From assembly GCA_002409745.1 (NCBI GenBank), contig DHOU01000018.1, positions 37,455 through 58,373 on the forward strand: a stretch of DNA of 20,919 nucleotides, read 5' to 3'. Both the position numbers and the translations under genes were made by a program. Of the stretch, positions 1 to 6,950 are shown in pieces (positions within the stretch are counted from its first letter, which is position 1; every line of letters begins with the position of its first letter). The notes below the pieces were generated by a model that ran no database searches, had not been told where the DNA came from, and was given only the letters and a program-made list of their open reading frames with translations. The DNA comes from Bacteroidales bacterium UBA5382 (GTDB lineage Bacteria > Bacteroidota > Bacteroidia > Bacteroidales > Dysgonomonadaceae).

Positions 1-110
1 AAATAATTCTTTTTGAATCGCGAAGAATCGTTTAATTAAAGCCTTTCGCAAGAAATTTAAACAGTTTCTCAGTTTTTTTTTGTGAGAGTGTGTTTCCTCC
101 GAAAAGAGGA

Positions 111-187
111 TTACACAGAGAACGCGGAGGCGTCACAGAGTTGTTTTCTCTGCGTTCTCAGTGAAACCTCCGCGTAACTCTGTGTAA
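111..187. repeat. Large imperfect inverted repeat
   Basis: The arms begin TTACACAGAG (111-120) and end CTCTGTGTAA (178-187). Inside them CGCGGAGG (124-131 region) faces CCTCCGCG (167-174), and TCAC faces GTGA. Together they form a stem of roughly 30-35 imperfect pairs around a T-rich centre near 141-148. The phrase resembles 'ctctgtgtaa / cctccgcg' intergenic repeats that I associate with Bacteroidales genomes. It could be a transcribed hairpin, a terminator or a decayed miniature mobile element. No target-site duplication is evident. Confidence 0.6.
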
Positions 188-224
188 ATATCAACGCTGA
201 ATTTTCGGAGCGCACTCAAGAGCG

Positions 225-232
225 CAAAAGTA
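225..232 (-). promoter_or_regulatory. Possible -7 box for a leftward gene
   Basis: The minus strand reads TACTTTTG, a full match to the Bacteroidetes TAnnTTTG -7 element. Transcription from it would run left through the 111-187 hairpin and out of the window. No matching -33 element was identified, so this could be chance. Confidence 0.35.
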
Positions 233-263
233 AGGAAAAAACGCCAATCGGGCAAATAACGTT

Positions 264-1262
264 TTATTGTGCGATGCGAAGTGTTTGTCCGGCTTGCAAG
301 ACCGCGCCCAGTTGCGGGTTCCACATTCGTAACTGGTCTATGGTACATCGATAGTGTCGCGAGATAGAGTAAAGAGTCTCGCCCATTTTCACCTCATGCG
401 ACAAAAAAGCGCCGGGCTCATGATCCGGAATCGATTGTTCGGCAGGCTTCGGGAGAGTCGAATCATCTCGAATGACCGCTTGTTTGACGATCGCGACAAT
501 CGTATCGGGAGGGGTTTCAATCGGCTTTTTACGGTGGGCGGCCTGTTCGTTTTTAAGGGGATCCGTTTGTACCAGGATAACCGGCTCGGAAACATCGGCG
601 GAGCGTGGCGCATCTGAAACGGGAGAAACGGCCGCAACGGCATGTTGATCGGCCGCAGCAGGTGTAAATACAGTCATCTTTTTCGGATCGTCCATCGGTT
701 TTCTTTCCTTGACCGACGGCGCGGACGAGGGTTCCTTATCCTTCTCTTTCCGTTCATACGCCGCGAGGGTCCGGTCGTCCAATATCCTTCCTCCTCGCAA
801 ATACCGGGAAGCATAATAAGCTTCTTCCGACGAGGAGACAATGACTCCGTATTGGGTGGAGGCATGGATGAATTTGAACTCGCCGTTGCCTCTTGTTTCC
901 GTAACGATGCCGACATGCCCCACATTTCCGTTTTGCCGGCGGCCTTCGAAGAAAACCAAATCGCCCTTGGTCAGATCTTTTTTACGACGGATAGAAGGTA
1001 CTTGCCGGTCTTGTCCCGAAGAACTCGGACTGAGTGTATATCCGAATTTCCGGAAAACATAAGAAGTGAAGCCGGAACAGTCGAATGAATTGGGTCCTTT
1101 ACCCGCATACCGGTAAGGTTTACCGATATACTTCTTACCGTAATCGATAATTTCATTCTGTAAACCGAATGATCCCTTCTTGGCGGTGGCCGCCTTCTTG
1201 CTCGTTCCGCAAGAAGCGAAAGCTACTACCGTAAAGATAAGTATGGCGATTTTTTTATACAC
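264..1262 (-). CDS. NlpC/P60 family lipoprotein with LysM domain
   Basis: This is a predicted cell-wall endopeptidase cutting peptide stems of peptidoglycan in the periplasm. The 332-residue product starts with a lipoprotein signal whose lipobox ends FASC (Cys18). An NlpC/P60 domain follows (about residues 35-150), with catalytic Cys62 in FDCSGF, His116 in GHVGIV and the polar residue His133 in FIHAST. A long low-complexity linker rich in K, P, E and D (about 165-285) leads to a C-terminal LysM domain (about 288-332, GETLYSIS and AGQTLRI), which binds glycan. The start codon is GTG: no ATG precedes the signal peptide, and MYKKIAILIF is a good signal start. It is transcribed alone on the minus strand, divergent from the HAD gene. 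The family assignment is firm; the exact bond cut is inferred. Confidence 0.93.
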   Translation of the reverse strand: MYKKIAILIFTVVAFASCGTSKKAATAKKGSFGLQNEIIDYGKKYIGKPYRYAGKGPNSFDCSGFTSYVFRKFGYTLSPSSSGQDRQVPSIRRKKDLTKGDLVFFEGRRQNGNVGHVGIVTETRGNGEFKFIHASTQYGVIVSSSEEAYYASRYLRGGRILDDRTLAAYERKEKDKEPSSAPSVKERKPMDDPKKMTVFTPAAADQHAVAAVSPVSDAPRSADVSEPVILVQTDPLKNEQAAHRKKPIETPPDTIVAIVKQAVIRDDSTLPKPAEQSIPDHEPGAFLSHEVKMGETLYSISRHYRCTIDQLRMWNPQLGAVLQAGQTLRIAQ

Positions 1263-1314
1263 AATATTACTTTAACTATCGGGATTTGAACGAATCGTTG
1301 ACTTTTTGATGTGG

Positions 1315-1322
1315 TAAAAGTA
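1315..1322 (-). promoter_or_regulatory. Possible -7 box of the NlpC/P60 gene
   Basis: The minus strand reads TACTTTTA, one mismatch from TAnnTTTG. It lies about 50 nt upstream of the GTG start, at the expected distance for a short leader. Confidence 0.35.
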
Positions 1323-1428
1323 ATGAATTTGGATGAACGGACGATCTCTTTCGCCTGATTTTAACAATAAATAAAGATTTATTAAAGATATCTTGCACAA
1401 AAACGAACGATGTTGAAAGCAAATCATG

Positions 1429-1436
1429 TATTTTTG
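1429..1436 (+). promoter_or_regulatory. -7 box of the HAD hydrolase gene
   Basis: TATTTTTG matches the Bacteroidetes -7 consensus TAnnTTTG. It predicts a start of transcription near 1443, only about 11 nt before the ATG at 1454. A TTG near 1412-1414 could be part of the -33 element. Confidence 0.5.
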
Positions 1437-1453
1437 GGCATAAAAAACAGATC

Positions 1454-2059
1454 ATGCAGGAATTAAAAAACATTATCTTCGATTTCGGAGGTGTTCTCAT
1501 CGATTGGAACCCGCTTTACTTATATCATAATGTGTTTAAAAGCAAGGAGGAGATGGAATATTTTCTTCGGGAAATCTGTTCTCCGGAGTGGAACATTCAA
1601 CAGGATGCCGGCCGCCCGCTAGCCGAAGCGACGGCTCTGTTACAAGCGGAACATCCGGAATACCGCGAGCAGATTACCCTGTTTTACGACCGGTGGGAAA
1701 AAATGCTGGGAGGCGAAATAGAGGAAAACGTCCGCTTAGTGAAGCCGTTGAGTGAGAAATATCCCGTATACGGCCTCACGAACTGGTCGAGTGAAACGAT
1801 TCCGGTTGCGTTTAAACGATATGACTTTTTTCGGTATCTGAAAGGGATCGTGGTGTCGGGAGAGGAAAAAGTCGCCAAACCCGATCCCCGGCTTTATCAA
1901 GTGCTTTTAGACCGGTACAATCTGAATGCAAGCGAGTCGCTTTTTATCGACGACAATGCCCGCAACATCGAGACGGCCCGGCAAATGGGCTTCCAAACGA
2001 TTCATCTCACCGAAAGGGTCAATCTCGAAAAGGTATTGAAGGAAATGAATGTGTTATAA
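1454..2059 (+). CDS. HAD-superfamily hydrolase (subfamily IA, YihX-like)
   Basis: This is a predicted cytoplasmic phosphatase of small phosphorylated metabolites. The HAD motifs appear in order: motif I as FDFGGVLID with nucleophile Asp10, motif II as GLTN (Thr109), the motif III lysine in AKPDP (Lys142), and motif IV as FIDDNARN (Asp166 and Asp167). The second position of motif I is Gly rather than the usual acid, as in YihX-type sugar-phosphate phosphatases (DxGxV). A small helical cap lies between motifs I and II. The 201 residues are normal for the group. It is a single gene with its own promoter and a downstream hairpin. The substrate cannot be told from sequence; glucose-1-phosphate or another sugar phosphate is a guess. 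Confidence 0.9.
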   Translation: MQELKNIIFDFGGVLIDWNPLYLYHNVFKSKEEMEYFLREICSPEWNIQQDAGRPLAEATALLQAEHPEYREQITLFYDRWEKMLGGEIEENVRLVKPLSEKYPVYGLTNWSSETIPVAFKRYDFFRYLKGIVVSGEEKVAKPDPRLYQVLLDRYNLNASESLFIDDNARNIETARQMGFQTIHLTERVNLEKVLKEMNVL

Positions 2060-2060
2060 A

Positions 2061-2094
2061 AGCAACCGGTGAAAATATCTCTTTCCCGGTTGCT
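2061..2094. terminator. Hairpin between convergent genes
   Basis: AGCAACCGG (2061-2069) pairs with CCGGTTGCT (2086-2094). GAAA and TTTC extend the stem inside with one bulge. It starts directly after the HAD stop codon and faces the convergent gene at 2106-2477. There is no T-run, which is common for Bacteroidetes terminators. Confidence 0.65.
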
Positions 2095-2105
2095 CATGAA
2101 CGATG

Positions 2106-2477
2106 TCATTTTACTTCCGGACGGCTGAATTCTATCGGTAATTTGCCCATAGACGTATCGGCCGTACCTTTTATCCGGCCTTTCTCCTTCCAGATCACGA
2201 CATGGACACTCTCACCGACATCCACGGTCGTCGTCAGTTTGCCATCGACTTCTTTCAATGCCTGATCCTTCAAATTCAAAGCCGAACTCTTGACGTCGGC
2301 AAAGGATTTTCCTTCGACTTGCTTTACCGTCACCTGATAATCCTGATAACCATAAGGCGCTCCTACAACTCTCACCGTCCAAACTCCTTGAACGGACTTC
2401 GTTAAATCATTCGCATTTAGTGTGATGCAAACACCCAATAACAATAATACCATGAATAAAAATCTTGTTTCTTTCAT
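2106..2477 (-). CDS. Small exported protein of unknown function
   Basis: The 123-residue product has a clear Sec signal peptide: MKETR, a hydrophobic stretch (about residues 6-19), then a likely cut after LNAN near residue 23. The mature part is short, beta-rich in appearance and lacks cysteine. Its GVWTVRV and Q-V-T-V-K patterns, and alternating polar/apolar strands ending EFSRPEVK, suggest a compact lipocalin-like or beta-barrel fold, but I recognise no family. It lies 57 nt downstream of the sugar acetyltransferase gene on the same strand and may share its transcript. It should act in the periplasm or outside the cell. Confidence 0.7.
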   Translation of the reverse strand: MKETRFLFMVLLLLGVCITLNANDLTKSVQGVWTVRVVGAPYGYQDYQVTVKQVEGKSFADVKSSALNLKDQALKEVDGKLTTTVDVGESVHVVIWKEKGRIKGTADTSMGKLPIEFSRPEVK

Positions 2478-2534
2478 TTTGAATCTATTTAATTAAACCG
2501 TTAAGTATTCTCTGATTATCACCCGGCAAAATCT

Positions 2535-3119
2535 TCATTGAGAAATGTCCGGAGTGTTCTTCTGTTCGATTTGTCTTATCACTTTACAAGGATTTCCGAA
2601 GGCAACGACATTCGCCGGAATATCTTTCGTAACGACACTCCCCGCGCCTATAACCGAATGATCACCGATATTCACTCCAGGGAGAACGACCACATTTCCT
2701 CCCAACCAGACATTGTTGCCGATGGAAATCGGGCGGGCGTATTCAAGGCCTTCGTTCCTTTGAGCGGCATCGAGCGGATGGACTGCCGTATAAAAGCCAC
2801 AATTAGGACCGATAAAAATGTTATCGCCTAAAGTTACTTTTGCTTCATCCAATATCACAAGGTTGTGATTGACAAAAATAGTATTTCCGAATTCGATGTT
2901 ATAGCCATAATCACACCAAAAAGGAGGTTCTATGGAGATATTTTCTTTGGAATTCGGGACGAGTTGTTTTAGTAATTCCTTTCTCCGCTTTATATCCGAA
3001 CTTTTTGTTTGGTTATACTCGAGACAACGATCTTTGCAAACCGCTCTTTCTCTTAATAATTCTTCGTCATAGTTTGCGTTATACAAAAGCCCTTGCAAAC
3101 ATTTTTCTTTTTCAGTCAT
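2535..3119 (-). CDS. Maltose/galactoside O-acetyltransferase family enzyme
   Basis: This enzyme transfers acetyl from acetyl-CoA to a sugar hydroxyl. The 194 residues fit the Maa/LacA/NodL family: an N-terminal helical acceptor-site domain (about residues 1-55), then a left-handed beta-helix of hexapeptide repeats (about 60-175, for example IGNNVWLGGNV, IGDHSVIGAG). Catalytic His114 lies in TAVHPLDA, and the typical end GNPCKVIR is present. The GDNIFIGPN segment and the conserved PP-F-CDYG-NI motif support the assignment. It is cytoplasmic and probably trimeric. The natural acceptor (maltose, glucose or another sugar) cannot be told. It heads a possible two-gene unit with the small exported protein downstream. 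Confidence 0.92.
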   Translation of the reverse strand: MTEKEKCLQGLLYNANYDEELLRERAVCKDRCLEYNQTKSSDIKRRKELLKQLVPNSKENISIEPPFWCDYGYNIEFGNTIFVNHNLVILDEAKVTLGDNIFIGPNCGFYTAVHPLDAAQRNEGLEYARPISIGNNVWLGGNVVVLPGVNIGDHSVIGAGSVVTKDIPANVVAFGNPCKVIRQIEQKNTPDISQ

Positions 3120-3256
3120 TATCCGGTCGATTTATAAAATTCAAGACTTTCTTATGAACGGATTTTTTGATAAGATTGTTTCGCGCTCGAAGGATTTATT
3201 CTTCGTAATATTCATACTTCCGTACAGAACTCATTGCGGAACTACGTAAAGATAAT

Positions 3257-4033
3257 TCACTTGTTTGCAGGAGACATGTACTTCTCATTTTGTTCGTGTT
3301 GCATTTGTATGGCGAAATGATAAAAATCCAAGCCGGAATCCTCGTCGAGACAACCTTTTTCGAGATAATAACACAAATCGTCGCAATCCTCGCGATAACA
3401 TTCAAAAGCAGCTCCGACGGCTATTCCATAACGGTTCCATCCTTCGGCATCCAACTCGTCGAGCGAAGCCTTGAAATATTTGAACAGGGTGGGTTGGACG
3501 ACTTCTATAAAAGCTGATTTCAAGCCGTTAAGATACTCGCAGGCCTCTATTTCTTCCTGATTATCTTCTTCCACCCATTGCGTCAACACATCATCGGGGA
3601 TATCCTTCAAAAAACGGAAATCTTCCTTCGTTTTAAGTTTCGGCACACGCGGGCGGGCGTAAAACGTCACATATCTCTCGTATTTTTCCGGAGGATTATA
3701 CGGTTGTCCTTCGGAAATATGTTGGAGTTCCCGGAAGATATCCGAAGCGAGCGAATCGGCAGCCATATCGGTAATATCCCTGATATACCGTGTCAACCCA
3801 GGCTTTCCGGCCACATCGAGTTCGGGATATTGTTTTAGGGTATGTTCGATGAGAGCCTCCCGCAACTCGCTTCTTGCGGGGTCGATAATCTCGATAAAAG
3901 GGCTTAGCAGATCGAAACTCGAATCCAGCAGTTCCTAAATTTTTTCGGGAAAAGCATCCCGTATTTCGCCGTACTCGTATTTGTTCCGGCGAAATCGCTC
4001 TCTATCAAACCGGGCATTGTCTATTGTTTTCAT
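3257..4033 (-). pseudogene. Paralogue of the 4070-4858 gene, interrupted by an in-frame amber stop
   Basis: Reading from ATG at 4033, the frame runs 32 codons, meets TAG at 3937-3935, and continues in the same frame to a normal stop at 3257. The full length would be 258 residues against 262 for its neighbour. The two align from end to end: FPEKI(stop)ELLDSS faces FPDDLKEKGDW, and both share EHT-(L/K)(K/R)QYP-(E/Q)LDVAGKP, GWNRYGI-VG-AFE and a -GLDF-(Y/H)-FA tail. A TTG codon at 3865 could begin a 202-residue product, but homology extends well upstream of it, so that is unlikely to be the true start. A single base change (for example from CAG, AAG or GAG) would make the stop. Function is unknown; the protein is acidic, soluble and mostly helical by appearance. 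The gene is either recently broken or read through at a low level. Confidence 0.8.
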
Positions 4034-4069
4034 CTTTTTGCTTCTGTTTTTATCGAATAATTTGCCGGC

Positions 4070-4858
4070 TTATTTTTTACCCCCGGAAAGTTTATAAGCC
4101 TCCCTTTGCTCTTTATCTGTTTTGAGGGCGAAACGATGAAAGTCTAAGCCGGGATGTACGTCGAGCAATCCGTCTTCGAGATAACCGGCCAAATCGCGGC
4201 AGTCGTCGGAATAAAGTTCGAAAGCATTTCCGACGACGATGCCGTAGCGGTTCCATCCGTCAACGTCCAACTCATCGAGCCCTTCTTTGAAATGCTTGAA
4301 CAGGATGGGTTGCACGGTTTCGATAAATGCCGATTTCCGGCCGTTGACTTCGTTACAGTAAGCTATTTCATCGTCATTATCCTCTTTGACCCACTGTTGT
4401 ATCATCTCTTCGGTTATTTTACCCGATTTCGAGACTCTGTAGTTATCGCCGTTTTCCAATTTCGGGATGCGCGGACGACAGAAAAACGCGACATGATCTG
4501 CAAATTTTTCCGGCATGTAATACGGTTTTCCTTCGCGGATATTCTTGAGTTCTTCGTAGAGATCGGCCGCGAGGAAATCAGCGGCCATCAGCGCGATCTC
4601 ATCGATGCATTCGTCGAGATAAGGTTTCCCGGCAACATCGAGTTGGGGATATTGCCTCTTCGTATGTTCAATGAGCGCATCCTGTAGTTCATACTTTGCA
4701 GGCTGGATAATTTCGACTCGGGCATGGAAAAAATCCATGATCCAGTCCCCTTTTTCTTTTAAATCATCGGGAAAATACTTCCGCAATTTGTAGTACATGT
4801 ACCGCATATCGAGATATTCGTCCCGGTCTATCTTGCCTTTATCCGGAGTTTTTGCCAT
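4070..4858 (-). CDS. Unrecognised acidic protein, intact member of a tandem pair
   Basis: The 262-residue product has no signal peptide, no membrane segment and no motif I recognise. It is rich in D, E, K, Y and F. The N-terminus carries a charged helix (about residues 8-40), followed by conserved blocks shared with the broken copy downstream: QYPQLDVAGKP, FFCRPRIPKLE, AFIETVQP and DGWNRYGIVVG. The many E/D-W-V-(K/E)EDN segments look like a helical binding protein. It lies 36 nt upstream of the broken paralogue, which suggests tandem duplication and co-transcription. The leader holds a 4-copy tandem repeat. The neighbourhood (nucleotidyltransferase remnant, DUF3990 module) would fit an accessory or immunity role, but nothing in the sequence proves it. 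Confidence 0.8.
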   Translation of the reverse strand: MAKTPDKGKIDRDEYLDMRYMYYKLRKYFPDDLKEKGDWIMDFFHARVEIIQPAKYELQDALIEHTKRQYPQLDVAGKPYLDECIDEIALMAADFLAADLYEELKNIREGKPYYMPEKFADHVAFFCRPRIPKLENGDNYRVSKSGKITEEMIQQWVKEDNDDEIAYCNEVNGRKSAFIETVQPILFKHFKEGLDELDVDGWNRYGIVVGNAFELYSDDCRDLAGYLEDGLLDVHPGLDFHRFALKTDKEQREAYKLSGGKK

Positions 4859-4881
4859 CTTCGTATCGTATTATTAATAAT

Positions 4882-4967
4882 TTTCATCAATCCCATTCAA
4901 TCTTTCATCAATCCCATTCAATCTTTCATCAATCTCCATTCAATCTTTCATCAATCTCCATTCAATC
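4882..4967. repeat. Four-copy 21/22-bp tandem repeat
   Basis: There are four head-to-tail units: 4882-4902 and 4903-4923 (21 bp, identical) and 4924-4945 and 4946-4967 (22 bp, identical, with one extra T). The unit begins TTTCATCAATC and ends CCATTCAATC. On the minus strand each 22-bp copy reads GGAG, then seven bases or fewer, then ATG, so each looks like a small ribosome-binding site plus start codon. The array lies 24 nt upstream of the ATG of the 4070-4858 gene. The near-identity of the copies points to recent expansion by slippage. Confidence 0.9.
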
Positions 4968-5033
4968 CTCCCGATAAGCAAAGACAAACCCCTTCTCCAT
5001 CGCGATTTCTTCTACGCTTTCTCTTATATCCAT
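4962..5033 (-). other. Short ORF beside the tandem repeat, possible gene remnant
   Basis: On the minus strand an ATG at 5033 opens a 23-codon frame with amphipathic, protein-like composition (begins MDIRESVEEIAMEKGF) that stops inside the first repeat unit it meets. A second ATG at 5049 overlaps the permease stop as ATGA in another frame and gives a basic, less protein-like peptide. It may be the start of a gene replaced by repeat expansion, or chance. Confidence 0.2.
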
Positions 5034-5045
5034 TTTCTTTCGCTG

Positions 5046-5768
5046 TCATTTCGCTGTAAAAATAAGTTGAAATCCAGATAACACAAGCAATATTTCCACA
5101 AGGATTAGAAACTTTTTCCTCGATAGTTTTTCAATAATCTGTTTACCCGTCCAACTACCTAAAATCATAGCAAGCCCCACAAACAAGCCATAATACAATT
5201 CATTCAAACCGATGAGTGAATACTTGTTATAGACCATGGTTTTGGTCAAGTGCATGACCAAAGCCGTAAATGCTTCGCTGGCTATATAGGCAGATGCCGT
5301 CAAATCGAGTCCAAGGAAGAAAGCAGCACCCAAAGGCCCGGCGCTTCCGGCAAGCCCTGAAAGGAAACCGGTCAACCCACCGCCGATACACATTCCTTTT
5401 TCCCCAAGTTTTATTTTCGGAATATTCATCCTGCGATAAATGACCAATAGAATTAAGAAAATTCCAATTCCCATTTTAATAGTCCGACTATCGATATCGG
5501 TAAACAGATAACTGCCCAATATGCTTAAAGGAACGGCTGTCAGCAGAAAGTAGAAAATCGGGCGCCATTTAAGTTCGTGCCTACCGAACCAGACTCTTGA
5601 GCCATTACCAAATAGTTGGCCGATGGTTAAAATAGGAACAGCGGCTTTTATTCCTACAATATTTGTCAAAACAGGGAGCAAAAGCAACGCTCCGCCGAAG
5701 CCGGCCGCCCCTGAGACTGTTGCAGCGAGATAAGATATTGCAAATATTATAATCCAATCATTTACCAT
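5046..5768 (-). CDS. TauE/SafE family membrane permease
   Basis: This is a predicted inner-membrane exporter of the TauE/SafE (formerly DUF81) family, members of which move sulfite, sulfoacetate or other organosulfur anions. The 240 residues form about seven to eight hydrophobic helices arranged as two similar halves. The first repeat motif is GAAGFGGALLLLP (about residues 20-32), and the second is GFLSGLAGSAGPLGA (about 132-146). Length is normal for the family. Its ATG at 5768 lies 11 nt inside the end of the upstream nucleotidyltransferase-like gene, so translation is probably coupled. No sulfur-metabolism gene lies nearby, so the substrate is open. Confidence 0.92.
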   Translation of the reverse strand: MVNDWIIIFAISYLAATVSGAAGFGGALLLLPVLTNIVGIKAAVPILTIGQLFGNGSRVWFGRHELKWRPIFYFLLTAVPLSILGSYLFTDIDSRTIKMGIGIFLILLVIYRRMNIPKIKLGEKGMCIGGGLTGFLSGLAGSAGPLGAAFFLGLDLTASAYIASEAFTALVMHLTKTMVYNKYSLIGLNELYYGLFVGLAMILGSWTGKQIIEKLSRKKFLILVEILLVLSGFQLIFTAK

Positions 5769-6291
5769 TTAATTTTCGATATTGATCATTCTGCATGACA
5801 GGAAGTGCGACCGTAGCACCCTCTTCGTAAAGCTGTTTCACCACGATACCCAGCACCTCGAGAGCCTGACTGTCGCCCTCCAGTATTTTGGAATACCGCA
5901 ACAACTGCATATATTTCTCATAAATCTCATCAAAAGCCTCATCGCGCGTATCGGTAGGCGCCTGTGCTTCAGCGATTTCCTTCTTTTGCGGATCTTTGAT
6001 CTTCTGCAACTCATCGAGCGATGCTAACACAGCATCCGCCACTTCCGCCGTAAGGGATACGGTAGTAGCTTGCGCCAGCAAGTCGGGCGAATTTTTCAGT
6101 TGTACATAGAAATTACGCACTATGTGAACCCCTGATGAAGAACCAATAAACAGAAAACCGACGATGAAATCAATATCGCTTTCAGGATGAAGCCCTTCGT
6201 TCAGGACGGATCCGAAAGCATATAAAGATTTCACTTTATGCTTTTTACATAATACAACAATATCTGATAAATAGGTCTCTAATCGTTTCAT
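5758..6291 (-). CDS. Chimeric protein: truncated MNT-type nucleotidyltransferase plus unknown helical region
   Basis: Residues 1 to about 47 are the start of a small MNT-type nucleotidyltransferase, with YAFGS and a D-I-D pair in PESDIDFIV that would bind metal. The rest of that fold, including the third acidic strand and C-terminal part, is missing. From about residue 50 the sequence changes to an unrelated, mostly helical region rich in A, E, Q and K, ending ALEVLGIVVK. That end resembles Bacteroidetes hypothetical proteins of about 180-200 residues. I read the ORF as an in-frame fusion created by a deletion that joined two genes. The N-terminal domain is unlikely to be active alone. The gene overlaps the permease by 11 nt. 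Confidence 0.65.
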   Translation of the reverse strand: MKRLETYLSDIVVLCKKHKVKSLYAFGSVLNEGLHPESDIDFIVGFLFIGSSSGVHIVRNFYVQLKNSPDLLAQATTVSLTAEVADAVLASLDELQKIKDPQKKEIAEAQAPTDTRDEAFDEIYEKYMQLLRYSKILEGDSQALEVLGIVVKQLYEEGATVALPVMQNDQYRKLNGK

Positions 6292-6323
6292 CTTTTAGTA
6301 TCATTTCAAGCAGCGGAATCTAT

Positions 6324-6884
6324 TTAGCCGGTTATATATACCCGGACGGATCTTACGAGAGGATGATCCTTAAAGGTTTTATAGATGCAATACTTGAAGA
6401 AATAGAGAAAATCGGCTATTCCTTCCGTTATGATTTTTCCATATCCAATGTAAAAAAGAAAACAGTTAAAATCGATACGAATACTCGGATAAAAAGCTTT
6501 CGGAATAGTGATGTAATCATATCCGGCGAACCGATCATATTGAAAAGCAGCGTTGTTTTTCTCTTCTGCCAAATCCAACCATCTCGCAGACGGCATTTCA
6601 CGGAGTTGCTTCAGAAGGGAGAGGTATTCCTTTTCATCTTTTCTTCTGTAAAGAATGGGGTACAATACCTCTAAAAACGGTATCAAACCCTTTTCGAGCG
6701 ACTGTCCTTTTAAAGTGAACAAAAATTCTTCGTCCGCCTCCGCCTCATCATACAAGTTTAGATCAAATAGCAGTTCCCGTTCAATCCCTTGCCGCAGTTC
6801 TTCGTTTGAAATCTCTTGTTTGCGCATTTCATCAAGAGAAATACTCATCGTGTGCGCCAAACCCAATGCCAAATATTGTCCCAT
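6324..6884 (-). CDS. Hypothetical protein, 186 residues
   Basis: I do not recognise a family. The product begins MGQYLALGLA. It has an acidic middle (LNLYDEAEADEEF, about residues 42-54), a tract with paired K and E suggesting a helical scaffold, and an aromatic C-terminal half with YDYITIPKAFYPS (about 119-131) and FLFYIGYGKIITEG (about 140-153). No signal peptide or clear membrane span is visible. The ATG at 6884 is supported by a good -7 box 24 nt upstream. It lies 32 nt upstream of the chimeric nucleotidyltransferase-like gene on the same strand and probably starts the transcript that includes the permease. Confidence 0.7.
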   Translation of the reverse strand: MGQYLALGLAHTMSISLDEMRKQEISNEELRQGIERELLFDLNLYDEAEADEEFLFTLKGQSLEKGLIPFLEVLYPILYRRKDEKEYLSLLKQLREMPSARWLDLAEEKNNAAFQYDRFAGYDYITIPKAFYPSIRIDFNCFLFYIGYGKIITEGIADFLYFFKYCIYKTFKDHPLVRSVRVYITG

Positions 6885-6907
6885 TTCTTTTTATTGTAAT
6901 AAATGCC

Positions 6908-6915
6908 CAAATTTA
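6908..6915 (-). promoter_or_regulatory. -7 box of the 6324-6884 gene
   Basis: The minus strand reads TAAATTTG, a full match to TAnnTTTG, 24 nt upstream of the ATG. It predicts a very short leader. Confidence 0.55.
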
Positions 6916-6950
6916 CTTCTTTTTTCCTGAAAATAACTCGTTTACACCAA

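Larger units (their letters stand above)
1..263. other. Intergenic region with inverted repeat
   Basis: No credible coding sequence is visible here. The stretch lies downstream of the minus-strand NlpC/P60 gene. It contains a small hairpin (TCCTC at 95-99 with GAGGA at 106-110), a large imperfect inverted repeat (111-187) and a minus-strand -7-like box (225-232). It is probably the leader of a leftward gene outside the window. Confidence 0.5.

Noticed and set aside
642..1088. 148-codon plus-strand frame opposite the NlpC/P60 gene
   Set aside because: The minus-strand gene has a signal peptide, catalytic motifs and a LysM domain; the plus frame has none.
3257..3865. Intact 202-residue gene starting at TTG 3865
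   Set aside because: Homology to the neighbouring paralogue continues upstream through the amber codon to ATG 4033, so this is the remainder of a longer gene.
4882..4967. CRISPR array
   Set aside because: The units are directly adjacent with no spacers, and no cas gene is present.
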